A stretch of 33,962 bases of DNA from JAHJTW01 sp964545545 (GTDB taxonomy: Bacteria > Krumholzibacteriota > Krumholzibacteriia > LZORAL124-64-63), in assembly GCA_964545545.1 (NCBI GenBank), contig CAZJGK010000029.1:1-33962 (forward strand), given 5' to 3'. Made by a program: the position numbers and the translations under genes. Shown one piece after another: positions 16,203 through 24,676 of this stretch (position 1 is its first letter; every line of letters starts with the position of its first letter). The notes under the pieces are model-generated. The model saw nothing but the letters and a program-made list of their open reading frames with translations, had not been told where the DNA came from and made no database searches.

Positions 16203-17422
16203 TGCCCGTGCGCCTCGGTTACATCGTCACCGAGTTTCCCAAGACAACCGAGACATTCATCTACCGCGAATTGCTGGAACTGCACCGCGCTGGACATGAA
16301 ATCCGTCTCTACCACCTGACGCCTTTCAGGAAGCACGAGGTGGTGCACGATTTCGCCCGCCCGGTTCTGGACTGGGCCGAGGGGACCGGCTACCTGGGGT
16401 GCAAGGCCCTGGGCGCTTTGGGCCGGGGGTTGGTGCGCAAGCCGGGCGCCGTGCTCGGCATGCTGGGCCGGCTTGTGCGCGGGGGCCTGGGCAACCCGGC
16501 CATGCTCGCCAAGTCCTTGCTGATCCTGCCCAAGTGCCTGTACTTCGCCGAGCAGTTGCAGGAATGGGGGGCCGACCATGTCCACGCCGGATTCGCCACC
16601 CATCCGGCGACCTGCGCCTGGATGATCGGCCGCATGACCGCCATACCCTACAGTGTGAGTTGCCACGCCCACGATATCTTCGTAAGCAGGAGTATGCTGG
16701 ATTTCAAGCTGGGAGAGGCCGAGTGTGTGCGGCCCATCAGCAGATTCAACCAGGACTATCTGCAGGAGAAGATTCCGCGTCTGCGGACGCGGCGTTTCGC
16801 CGTCATTCACATCGGTGTGGATCTCGAGTCGATCCAACCGACGGCCCGGTCCGTGGGCGAGGAGTTCAGGGTTCTTTACGTGGGATCCCTGGAGGTGCGC
16901 AAGGGAGTCAACGATCTGCTGGCGGCCCTGGCGGGGTGCGCAGACGAACTGGGTGCCTGGCGCTGCGATGTCATGGGTGACGGACCGGTGCGCGGAGAAC
17001 TGGAAAACCAGGCGCAGGCTCTGGGTCTGACCGGCCGCGTGGTTTTTCACGGCAAACAGCCGGTGAGGGAAATCTACCGGGCCTATTCACGCTGTCATGT
17101 GCTGGCCGTGCCCAGCATCATCGACGGCAAGGGCCGCACCGAAGGGATCCCCACGGTGCTGATCGAGGCCCTGGCCCACCAGCGGCCGGTGATTTCAACG
17201 CGGGTTTCGGGCATTCCGGAGCTGGTCAGACCCGGCGATACGGGCTGGCTGGTCGAGGCCGGGGATCCTGCGGCCTTGGCCGCGGCGCTCCTGGAAATAC
17301 GCCGGGATCCCGCCGAGGCCGATCGCCGCGCCGCCAACGGTCGCCGCCTCGTTGAAGACGAATTCGACCTGGTCACCAATGTTCAGCGATTGGTCCGTGA
17401 ATGTCTGTCGGACCCGTCGTGA
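16202..17422 (+). CDS. Family 4-type glycosyltransferase
   Basis: 406 aa. I use the ATG at 16202, which overlaps the preceding TGA; TTG at 16193 would add three residues. It has a GT-B fold: N-terminal RLGYIVTEFPKTTETFI as in colanic-acid-type glycosyltransferases, then HVHAGFATHPATCAWMI, the FRVLYVGSLEVRKGV hinge and a C-terminal EX7E motif (EGIPTVLIE) that binds the nucleotide-sugar diphosphate. It probably adds a hexose to a lipid-linked or protein-linked glycan on the cytoplasmic face. Coupling to the sulfotransferase suggests a sulfated glycan. Confidence 0.87.
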   Translation: MPVRLGYIVTEFPKTTETFIYRELLELHRAGHEIRLYHLTPFRKHEVVHDFARPVLDWAEGTGYLGCKALGALGRGLVRKPGAVLGMLGRLVRGGLGNPAMLAKSLLILPKCLYFAEQLQEWGADHVHAGFATHPATCAWMIGRMTAIPYSVSCHAHDIFVSRSMLDFKLGEAECVRPISRFNQDYLQEKIPRLRTRRFAVIHIGVDLESIQPTARSVGEEFRVLYVGSLEVRKGVNDLLAALAGCADELGAWRCDVMGDGPVRGELENQAQALGLTGRVVFHGKQPVREIYRAYSRCHVLAVPSIIDGKGRTEGIPTVLIEALAHQRPVISTRVSGIPELVRPGDTGWLVEAGDPAALAAALLEIRRDPAEADRRAANGRRLVEDEFDLVTNVQRLVRECLSDPS

Positions 17423-17444
17423 TTCCGGTGCAAAGGAGCATGTC

Positions 17445-19553
17445 ATGACCTACGACTCGGCTTTCTCGCCCGTGCTTGATGCCGGGAGCGCCGCAGCCAA
17501 GCGCCAGGAAATCCTGACCTACTTCCAGAACTCATGGGAACTGTACGAACGGCTGTTCGACGTCATGGCGAACGACGAGGCCTACCTGCAGCGCGCCGAT
17601 CCCCTGCGTCACCCGCTGATTTTCTATCTGGGCCACACGGCCACGTTTTTCATCAACAAACTGGCGCTGGCCAAGGTCATCACCGAGCGGGTGAACCCCC
17701 GCTTTGAATCCATCTTCGCCATCGGTGTGGACGAGATGAGCTGGGACGACCTGAACGAGCAGCACTACGACTGGCCGGCGGTCGCCGAAGTGTGGGCGTA
17801 TCGCCACCAGGTCAAGCAGGTCGTCGAAGAGGTCATCGGCCGGTTGCCCTTGAAGATTCCGATCACCTGGGATTCCCCCCTGTGGGTGATCCTCATGGGC
17901 ATCGAGCACGAGCGCATCCACCTGGAGACCAGCTCGGTGCTCATCCGCCAGTTGCCTCTGGCGCTGGTGCGGCCTGATGAACACTGGCAGGTCTGTCCGC
18001 GCCGGGGCCCGGCCCCGGTCAACGAGTGGCGCGAGGTGCCGGCCGGTCCGGTGGTCCTGGGCAAGGAGCGCAACCACCGCCTTTACGGCTGGGACAACGA
18101 GTACGGGCGGCTGGAGGCCACCGTCGGCGCCTTCAAGGCGGCGTGCTTTCTGGTCTCCAACGGCGAGTTCCGCGAGTTCATCGACGCCGGCGGCTACAAG
18201 ACCGACCGGTGGTGGACCGAGGAGGGCCAAAGGTGGCGTGATTTCAAGAAAGCCGAACATCCGCTGTTCTGGGTGCCCGGCGAGGGGGGGGGCTGGCGCC
18301 TGCGCTGCCTGGCCGAAGAGATCCCCCTGCCCTGGAACTGGCCCGTCGAAGTCAACCAGCTCGAAGCCAAGGCCTTCTGCAACTGGAAGGCCGAGGTGGT
18401 GGGTCGCCCCGTGCGCCTGCCCACCGAGGAGGAGTGGTACCGGTTGCTGGACACCACGGGCATCCTGGACCAACCGGACTGGAAAGAGATCCCCGGCAAC
18501 CTCAACCTGGCGGAGTTCGCCTCGTCCTGCCCGGTCAACGAACACATGAACGGCGGCTTCGGCGACATCGTCGGCAACGTCTGGCAGTGGACCGAGACCC
18601 CGATCGCAGGCTTTCCCGGGTTCATCGTCCATCCCTTGTACGACGACTTCTCCACGCCCACGTTCGATACCCGGCACAATCTCATGAAGGGCGGCTCCTG
18701 GATCTCCACGGGCAACGAGGCCACGCGCTACGCCCGCTATGCGTTTCGGCGCCACTTCTACCAGCACGCGGGATTCCGCTGTATCGAATCCGCAAGCAAG
18801 GTCCAACTGCGCGATGACGTGTACGAAACCGACGAACTCATCGCCCAGTACTGCGAGTTCCACTATGGTGAGCGGTACTTCAAGGTGCCCAATTTTCCCG
18901 CGCGCATCGCCGCGCTCTGCCGTCAGCAGTGCGCGAACTTGGAGGGCAAAAACGCCCTGGATCTGGGCTGCGCAACCGGGCGCACCACCTTCGAGCTGGC
19001 CAAGTTCTGCGACCATGTCACGGGCATCGATTTTTCCGCCCGCTTCATCAAGATGGCCCTGGAAATGCGGGACAAGGGGTCCATCCGGTACGCCATCGCG
19101 GACGAGGGCGACATTGTCTCGTACCACGAACGCACCCTCGCCGAGCTGAATCTGGAGGGCACCCAAGCAAAAGTCGAGTTCTGGCAAGGGGACGCCCACA
19201 ACCTCAAGGCCCAGTTCACCGGCTACGACCTGGTGCTGGCCGCCAACCTCATCGACCGGTTGTACGATCCGGGCCTTTTTCTGCGGCAGATCGCCGGGCG
19301 CATCAATCCGGGCGGCATGCTGGTGATCCTCTCGCCCTACACCTGGCTGGAGGAATTCACCCCCCGGGAAAAGTGGTTGGGCGGACGCAAGATCAACGGC
19401 GAGAACGTCACGACCCTCGAGGGGCTGGCCGCGGCCATGGCGGGCGATTTCACCCAAGTGGGCGAGCCGCAGGATGTGGAGTTCGTGATCCGCGAGACCA
19501 GGCGCAAGTTCCAGCACTCGATCAGCCAGATGAGCGCCTGGCTCAGGAAATGA
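17445..19553 (+). CDS. ovoA: OvoA: 5-histidylcysteine sulfoxide synthase / 4-mercaptohistidine N1-methyltransferase
   Basis: 702 aa, full length for OvoA. I start it at the ATG at 17445 behind AAAGGAG. Residues ~20-170 are a DinB-like domain with the iron triad H64, H155 and H159 (HERIHLE is the HX3HXE motif). Residues ~195-475 are a formylglycine-generating-enzyme-type sulfoxide synthase domain (LYGWDNEYG, RLPTEEEWYRL, GNVWQWTETP, MKGGSWISTG, HAGFRC). Residues ~485-702 are a SAM methyltransferase (ALDLGCATGRTTFELA). The enzyme uses Fe(II) and O2 to couple cysteine to C5 of histidine and later methylates the imidazole, giving ovothiol A, a redox-active thiol. A separate PLP lyase (OvoB) normally finishes the chain and is not in the window. 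Confidence 0.93.
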   Translation: MTYDSAFSPVLDAGSAAAKRQEILTYFQNSWELYERLFDVMANDEAYLQRADPLRHPLIFYLGHTATFFINKLALAKVITERVNPRFESIFAIGVDEMSWDDLNEQHYDWPAVAEVWAYRHQVKQVVEEVIGRLPLKIPITWDSPLWVILMGIEHERIHLETSSVLIRQLPLALVRPDEHWQVCPRRGPAPVNEWREVPAGPVVLGKERNHRLYGWDNEYGRLEATVGAFKAACFLVSNGEFREFIDAGGYKTDRWWTEEGQRWRDFKKAEHPLFWVPGEGGGWRLRCLAEEIPLPWNWPVEVNQLEAKAFCNWKAEVVGRPVRLPTEEEWYRLLDTTGILDQPDWKEIPGNLNLAEFASSCPVNEHMNGGFGDIVGNVWQWTETPIAGFPGFIVHPLYDDFSTPTFDTRHNLMKGGSWISTGNEATRYARYAFRRHFYQHAGFRCIESASKVQLRDDVYETDELIAQYCEFHYGERYFKVPNFPARIAALCRQQCANLEGKNALDLGCATGRTTFELAKFCDHVTGIDFSARFIKMALEMRDKGSIRYAIADEGDIVSYHERTLAELNLEGTQAKVEFWQGDAHNLKAQFTGYDLVLAANLIDRLYDPGLFLRQIAGRINPGGMLVILSPYTWLEEFTPREKWLGGRKINGENVTTLEGLAAAMAGDFTQVGEPQDVEFVIRETRRKFQHSISQMSAWLRK

Positions 19554-19572
19554 TCCTGTTTACGACGGTTTG

Positions 19573-20694
19573 TTATACCCTTTCGGCGATCGCTTTGGCC
19601 ATATCGGTCGTGGTGCTGTTGCCGCCCATGTCGTAGGTGCGCACCTTACCATCTTTGATGACCGCGGCCACGGCCTTTTCCAGACGATCGGCCATGTCGG
19701 CCTCGCCCAGGTAGTCCAGCATCATCTTGGCCGACAGGATCATGGCGATGGGATTGACCTTGTTCAGGCCCACGTACTTGGGCGCGCTGCCGTGGCTGGG
19801 CTCGAAGACGGCCACTTCGTCGCCGATGTTCCCGCTGCAGGCAAAGCCCAACCCGCCCACCAGCTGGGCGCACAGGTCGCTGACGATGTCGCCGAACATG
19901 TTGGTCGAGACCAGGACCCCGTAGTTCTGGGGGTTCTTGACCAGCCACATGCACATGGCGTCGATGTTGGTTTCCCACAGCTCGATCCCGGGGTAATCCT
20001 TGGCGATCTTGCGGGCCTCGCGGACCATCAGTCCGCTGGTCTCGCGCACGACATTGGGTTTTTCGACCACGGTGACGGTCTTGTAGCCGAATTTCTTGGC
20101 GTACGCGAAGGCGTCGCGCACGATCTGCCGGCAGCCCTTGCGGGTGAAGATGCGCGTCGATACCGCGATGTCCTCGTTGGCCACGTCGGCCAGGGTGGCC
20201 ATCTGGGCCGGATGGGTCTTGGTCATGATGTCGCGGACATCCTGAGGCAGGGGATGGTACTCCACGCCCATGTACAGGCCCTCGGTGTTCTGCCGGAAAA
20301 CCACCAGGTCCAGATCGTCGCGGTAGTTCAACGGGTTGCCGGGGTAGGCCTTGCAGGGCCGCAGGTTGGTTCGGAGGTTGAACTCCTGGCGCAGCCGCAC
20401 GATGGGGCTGCGGTAGACCTTGCCGGTGCCCCGCAGGTCGGGGACCAGTTCGGACTCGGCCTCTTCCTTGGGCTTGCTGGTGATGGCCCCGAACAGGGAG
20501 GCATCCACGGATTTCAACATGGCGATGGTGCGGTCGGGCAGGGGATTCGCCTCGGTCTTCCAGAATTCCCAGCCGATGTCCCCGGGGACGTACTCGGCGT
20601 CGAATCCCAGCCTGTCCAGGACGATCTTGGTGGCGTCCATGACGTCCACGCCGACGCCGTCGCCCGGCATCCAACCGATCTTGTACTTGGCCAT
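19573..20694 (-). CDS. Isocitrate/isopropylmalate dehydrogenase family enzyme
   Basis: 373 aa from the ATG at 20694, which follows GGAGACGG; the frame is open to 20790 but that extension looks non-coding. Beta-decarboxylating dehydrogenase hallmarks are GWMPGDGVG at the N-terminus, the substrate segment YRSPIVRLRQEFNLRTNLRP, FRQNTEGLYMGVEY, and the metal/cofactor region SDLCAQLVGGLGFACSGNIG followed by FEPSHGSAPKY. The serine in the phosphorylation-loop position favours isocitrate over isopropylmalate, and the NAD/NADP choice cannot be read safely. It runs convergent to ovoA with a 19-bp gap and no clear terminator. If it is isocitrate dehydrogenase it works in the TCA cycle; homoisocitrate or tartrate dehydrogenase remain alternatives. 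Confidence 0.8.
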   Translation of the reverse strand: MAKYKIGWMPGDGVGVDVMDATKIVLDRLGFDAEYVPGDIGWEFWKTEANPLPDRTIAMLKSVDASLFGAITSKPKEEAESELVPDLRGTGKVYRSPIVRLRQEFNLRTNLRPCKAYPGNPLNYRDDLDLVVFRQNTEGLYMGVEYHPLPQDVRDIMTKTHPAQMATLADVANEDIAVSTRIFTRKGCRQIVRDAFAYAKKFGYKTVTVVEKPNVVRETSGLMVREARKIAKDYPGIELWETNIDAMCMWLVKNPQNYGVLVSTNMFGDIVSDLCAQLVGGLGFACSGNIGDEVAVFEPSHGSAPKYVGLNKVNPIAMILSAKMMLDYLGEADMADRLEKAVAAVIKDGKVRTYDMGGNSTTTDMAKAIAERV

Positions 20695-20817
20695 TATTTC
20701 CGTCTCCTTGGTGGAGGTCTCCAACAGGTGGGGCGTGGAGCTCCCGGTGCATATGCGGCCCAAGATATCCTCAGGTTCAAAGGAATCCAAGTCCCCAGTG
20801 GAAATTTTCCGGGCTGT

Positions 20818-22068
20818 TCAACGGCAGGTATCGGCGAGGTTTTCCCGCATGAGCACGGCCGGCGGTTCCTGGGCCTTGATCTTGTTGACGCGATCCAGTT
20901 TGTAGGTCAGCCCCAGTGACATGGACACGAAGATCAGGGGCACCAGGTAGGGGGTGAATCGTAGCCGGCGTTTGGCGATCAGCAGGGCGCTGGTGCCCTG
21001 GGCGCCCGCCGCCAGGATGATGCAGAACCCGAGGCTGGTCAGATAGAGGTGGCTTAGGTTCAACCATTGACCCGTGTTGGTGTGGGACGTGAACGGGAGC
21101 AGGGTGATGAACGTCCAGGCGATGAAAAAACGGATGGCTTTGCTGCCGAACACGAAGCCGAAGAAGCTGAAGGAAATGATCGACAAGGTCAAAAGAACCC
21201 TGATCACCGTACGGGCGTGAAACACGAACACCAGCCACGCGGGAGCCGTTTTCAGGATGGGGCTCTCTTGCAAGGGAAAGAACATCAAGTTCAGGTAGCG
21301 GAAAATATTTTTCAGGGACAGCAGGGAGTAGTGCTTGTTGGCAATTTCGGCACGGAGCACGGTGGGGGCATTATACCCCCACGCCGCCTGGGAATAATAA
21401 AACCCCACAGCCACCAGGGTGAGAATGATCAGGTCGGCGGACAACAGGACCCGGCCCCTGCGCCAAGGATTGAAGAACACCTTGTAGGCCGCCAGGCTCA
21501 GGATCAGGCTGAAAGATGTGGCCTTGGTCATGCTCGCCAGCAGGAAGATAATGAGCCCGAGGATATAATAGCGGGAAAAAATTCTGCTCTCGTGACGGAA
21601 ATCGTTGCGGATGAAAAAATAAAGAACGAGCAGATGCAGGCCGGCCACCATCAAGGATTCAAGCTGGTAGATGTTCATGAAGGTTTTGCCGTAACTGCCG
21701 ACTCCCAGGGCGAACAGGGTTGCCGACAAAACGGCCAGGCTCTTGCGGGGAAACAGCAAGTTGACGAGCATGTAGACAATGAAGGCATTGGTGGCGTGAA
21801 CAAACAGGTTGACGCCGATGTAGCCGCCGGTGTGCAGCCCGAACACCCTGTATTCCAGCAGGAAGGCCAGTTGCATCAGCGGTTGGCTCCAATAAAAACC
21901 CAGATGGTTCAGCATGGCCAGGGGAGCCTGGTTCATGGCATGGACTTCACTGAGGATTTCGCCGTCCATGCCGTGCCAGATGGGTGTGCTCATCAGGCGG
22001 CCGAAGCAAAGGAAGGTCAGTCCTTGCAGCCACAGGAAAACAGGTGCGTGGGCCTGGATTTTTTTCAT
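20818..22068 (-). CDS. Polytopic membrane protein, GT-C glycosyltransferase-like
   Basis: About 416 aa from the ATG at 22068 (MKKIQAHAP, a typical cytoplasmic N-terminus before the first helix). The frame is open to an ATG at 22137, and neither start has a strong ribosome site. I count roughly 10-11 hydrophobic helices. The loop after helix 1 carries WHGMDGEILSEVHAMNQ, similar in place and acidity to the first luminal loop of GT-C enzymes that use polyprenyl-phosphate sugars. The C-terminal half alternates helices with short basic loops. This is a topology-based guess. It probably transfers a sugar on the outer side of the inner membrane, or has another membrane role. Confidence 0.6.
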   Translation of the reverse strand: MKKIQAHAPVFLWLQGLTFLCFGRLMSTPIWHGMDGEILSEVHAMNQAPLAMLNHLGFYWSQPLMQLAFLLEYRVFGLHTGGYIGVNLFVHATNAFIVYMLVNLLFPRKSLAVLSATLFALGVGSYGKTFMNIYQLESLMVAGLHLLVLYFFIRNDFRHESRIFSRYYILGLIIFLLASMTKATSFSLILSLAAYKVFFNPWRRGRVLLSADLIILTLVAVGFYYSQAAWGYNAPTVLRAEIANKHYSLLSLKNIFRYLNLMFFPLQESPILKTAPAWLVFVFHARTVIRVLLTLSIISFSFFGFVFGSKAIRFFIAWTFITLLPFTSHTNTGQWLNLSHLYLTSLGFCIILAAGAQGTSALLIAKRRLRFTPYLVPLIFVSMSLGLTYKLDRVNKIKAQEPPAVLMRENLADTCR

Positions 22069-22178
22069 AGCATCAGTCAAAATAACCGGCGGATGCCCTG
22101 AGGGGAAATCCGAATATGGCGAAGGTTGAATTTCCATGCCCGCGGACGGACATCGCGCGCTTACCCGGGGAGTATAAC

Positions 22179-23753
22179 ATGAATCAGAAGATCGTCCGTC
22201 GTGTTTGTGCGTTGTGGGTCGTGTTGACGCTGGCGTGGCTGCTGCCCACCATGCCGGCCACCGGGATGCCCGTCCCGGGTGACGGTCCGTTTAACCTCAC
22301 GATTTTCCACACCAACGATGGGCATGGCCATTTTTTGCCCGAACCGGCAAGTTGGACCAAGGACAAGAAAATGGTGGGCGGAATGATTCCCCTGGCCTGG
22401 CACCTGGCCGATCAGCGGCGCACGGCCGCGGCGGACATCTTCGTTGACGGCGGGGATTTCATGACGGGCAATCCTGTCTGCGACCTCGAACAAGACGGTG
22501 TGCCGGGCTACGCCATCGCCCGCATGATGACTCTGCTCGGCTACGATGCGGGGGTGATCGGCAACCACGAATTCGATATCGGCGTGCCGGCCCTTGTCAA
22601 ATTGGTGGGACTGTTCGGGTATCCGGTCCTGGCCATGGACATTGTGGACCACAAGGGGCAACCGCTGTTCAATCCGGGTCCGCTGATCATCGAGCGGGGA
22701 GGCATCCGCATCGGGATCATGGCGGTTTCCTGCGGCGCCATGGAGGATCTGGTTTCCCCGGCGCGGTTCGCGGGTCTGGCCATGATCGACCAGGAGGAAC
22801 AGATCCGGCGCCAGCTGGTGGATCTGGATCCGGCCACCGACCTGATTGTCCTGCTCAGCCACAACGGCGTGGACCGGGACAAGGAGCTGGCGCAGAACCT
22901 GGCGGGTTCGGGCCTGGACGTGATCGTTGGCGGGCACAGCCACACCCGGCTCAAACAACCGCTGGTGGTCGGCGGCATTCTCATCGTCCAGGCCGGTTCG
23001 AAGCTGACCGATCTGGGCCGGCTGGATCTGCGGGTGGAAAATGACGAGGTAAGGTCCTACCGGGGTCGACTGGTGACCCTGTGGGCTGACGGCGCCAAGG
23101 CCTCCCCGGAGTTGACGACCGCCGTCAACGGCTTCGCGGCCCAGGTGAAGGAGAAGTTCGGGCGGCGCATCGGCACCCTGGCCGTGGATTTGCGCAAGGG
23201 CCGCGGTGAGACCCTGCTGGGCAACTGGCTGGCCGATGTATTGCGCGCCCGCGCCGGCAGCGATGTGGCCCTGATCAACACCGGCGGCATCCGCAAGGAA
23301 CTGCTCAAGGGTCCCCTGACGGCCCTGGATATCCACGAGATCCTGCCGTTCGCCAACTCCCTGGTGACCATGGACGTCAACGGGCGCCAGTTGGCCCGAA
23401 TTGTCCAGCGCAACGCGGATGCGGATATCGGAGGCGACCACGGCATTCTGCAGGTTTCGGGTCTGAGCTATGCGTACCGGGCCGCGCCCGACGGGAAATC
23501 CGCGGTGGTGGAAGAGATCTCGGTGAACGGGAAACCTTTGGATACCGACACCGTCTATACCGTGGCGCTGCCGGATTACGTGGCGGCCATGTCCCATGTC
23601 TATCTGGATATCGAGGTCCCGGCCCTGAATGACCTGGGCGAGACCCTGACCCAGGTGGTGATTCATGCTGTCGAAAACAGCGGCACCGTGACCGCGGCCA
23701 TCGAGGGCCGCATCAGACGCACGGATGCCGCGGGGACCGCAGACCATAAATGA
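22179..23753 (+). CDS. Secreted 5'-nucleotidase/metallophosphatase (UshA-like)
   Basis: 524 aa. I start it at the ATG at 22179, with GGGGAG seven bases upstream and an N-terminus (MNQKIVRRVC then a hydrophobic core to ~30, ending TMPATGM) that is a standard signal peptide. The metallophosphatase core shows FHTNDGHGH, DGGDFMTGNP, GNHEFD, LLSHNG and GGHSHT, the two-metal ligands in order. The C-terminal 5'-nucleotidase domain (~350-510) has NWLADVLRA, INTGGIRKEL and ILPFANSLVTMDVNG. It should act in the periplasm or at the surface on nucleotides or UDP-sugars. It diverges from the membrane protein gene and is followed 12 bp on by the AIM24-family gene. Confidence 0.9.
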   Translation: MNQKIVRRVCALWVVLTLAWLLPTMPATGMPVPGDGPFNLTIFHTNDGHGHFLPEPASWTKDKKMVGGMIPLAWHLADQRRTAAADIFVDGGDFMTGNPVCDLEQDGVPGYAIARMMTLLGYDAGVIGNHEFDIGVPALVKLVGLFGYPVLAMDIVDHKGQPLFNPGPLIIERGGIRIGIMAVSCGAMEDLVSPARFAGLAMIDQEEQIRRQLVDLDPATDLIVLLSHNGVDRDKELAQNLAGSGLDVIVGGHSHTRLKQPLVVGGILIVQAGSKLTDLGRLDLRVENDEVRSYRGRLVTLWADGAKASPELTTAVNGFAAQVKEKFGRRIGTLAVDLRKGRGETLLGNWLADVLRARAGSDVALINTGGIRKELLKGPLTALDIHEILPFANSLVTMDVNGRQLARIVQRNADADIGGDHGILQVSGLSYAYRAAPDGKSAVVEEISVNGKPLDTDTVYTVALPDYVAAMSHVYLDIEVPALNDLGETLTQVVIHAVENSGTVTAAIEGRIRRTDAAGTADHK

Positions 23754-23765
23754 AAGGACGCCGCG

Positions 23766-24527
23766 ATGGCGCACAAGATCGATTTCGAAATCATTGGTGA
23801 CGATATGCAGGCGGTGGTGGTTGAGCTTGACCCCGGCGAGGCCGTCTTGGCCGAGGTAGGCGCCATGCTCTACATGGAGGACACCATCCAGATGGATACC
23901 GGAACCCAAGGCGGTATTTTCAAGGGATTGCAGAGGATGGTCACTGGTGAAAGCTTCTTCATCACCAGTTTCGTGCATACCGGACAGGGCAAGGCCCATG
24001 TGGCATTCTCGGCGCCTTACCCCGGCAAAATCGTGCCGCTGGATCTGCCGGCCCTCGGCGGGTCCATGCTGTGCCAGAAGGACGCGTTTCTTTGCGCGGC
24101 CAAGGGTACGGATATCTCCATCGCCTTCACCAAGCGCCTGGGCGCGGGCATTTTCGGCGGGGAGGGATTCATCCTCCAGAAGCTGACGGGCGATGGCCTG
24201 GCGTTCGCCCATGCCGGCGGGACGGTTATGGCTCACGATCTGGCCGCAGGTCAGACCATGCGTGTCGACACCGGGTGCCTGGTGGCCTTTCAGGAATCGG
24301 TGGATTACGACATCCAGCTGATCGGCGGGTTAAAGAACGCCCTGTTCGGGGGAGAAGGTCTCTTTTTGACTACTCTGCGCGGGCCGGGTCGCGTGTACCT
24401 GCAGACCTTGCCGTTCAGCCGCCTCGCTGACCGGATCAAGGCGGCCGTGGGGCGCAACCAGGGTGAACACCGCGGCGTCGCCGGTCTGGGGGGCGGAATC
24501 CTCAAGGGGATCATCAGCGGCGATTAA
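23766..24527 (+). CDS. AIM24-family (TIGR00266-type) protein
   Basis: 253 aa with GAAAGGA upstream of the ATG. The sequence is a beta-rich, glycine-punctuated fold: VELDPGEAVLAEVGAMLYM, FKGLQRMVTGESFFITSF, GEGFILQKLTGDGLAFAHAGG and the C-terminal GLGGGILKGI tail. This matches the AIM24/TIGR00266 family, which is named from a yeast mitochondrial protein and has no established biochemical function in bacteria. There is no signal peptide. It follows the nucleotidase by 12 bp and is probably cotranscribed. Its stop codon touches the left arm of a palindromic element. Confidence 0.85.
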   Translation: MAHKIDFEIIGDDMQAVVVELDPGEAVLAEVGAMLYMEDTIQMDTGTQGGIFKGLQRMVTGESFFITSFVHTGQGKAHVAFSAPYPGKIVPLDLPALGGSMLCQKDAFLCAAKGTDISIAFTKRLGAGIFGGEGFILQKLTGDGLAFAHAGGTVMAHDLAAGQTMRVDTGCLVAFQESVDYDIQLIGGLKNALFGGEGLFLTTLRGPGRVYLQTLPFSRLADRIKAAVGRNQGEHRGVAGLGGGILKGIISGD

Positions 24528-24528
24528 G

Positions 24529-24676
24529 GGGTCCAGACAGGCATAACCCCTTGTCTCATGGACGGTTGGTCGCGACCTCCTGTCGCTCCCGCCCTCGGCA
24601 TTCCGGCCCTCCCGCCATCCATGGCTCCCGGGCCGCCATGACGCCATGATACAAGGGGTTATGTCTGTCTGGGACC
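24529..24676. repeat. Palindromic REP/MITE-like element with ~33-bp imperfect terminal inverted repeats
   Basis: Left arm 24529-24561 and right arm 24644-24676 are inverted copies with about one mismatch and one indel in the outer 27 bases and a further CATGG match inside. They flank an 82-base pyrimidine-rich centre. The arms end in GGGTCC(C)AGACAG, resembling GGGTCAGACA-type REP ends seen in many genomes. The element begins right after the AIM24 stop, and the right arm contains the stop of the converging transporter gene. It may also act as a bidirectional terminator, although no T-run follows. Confidence 0.7.
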
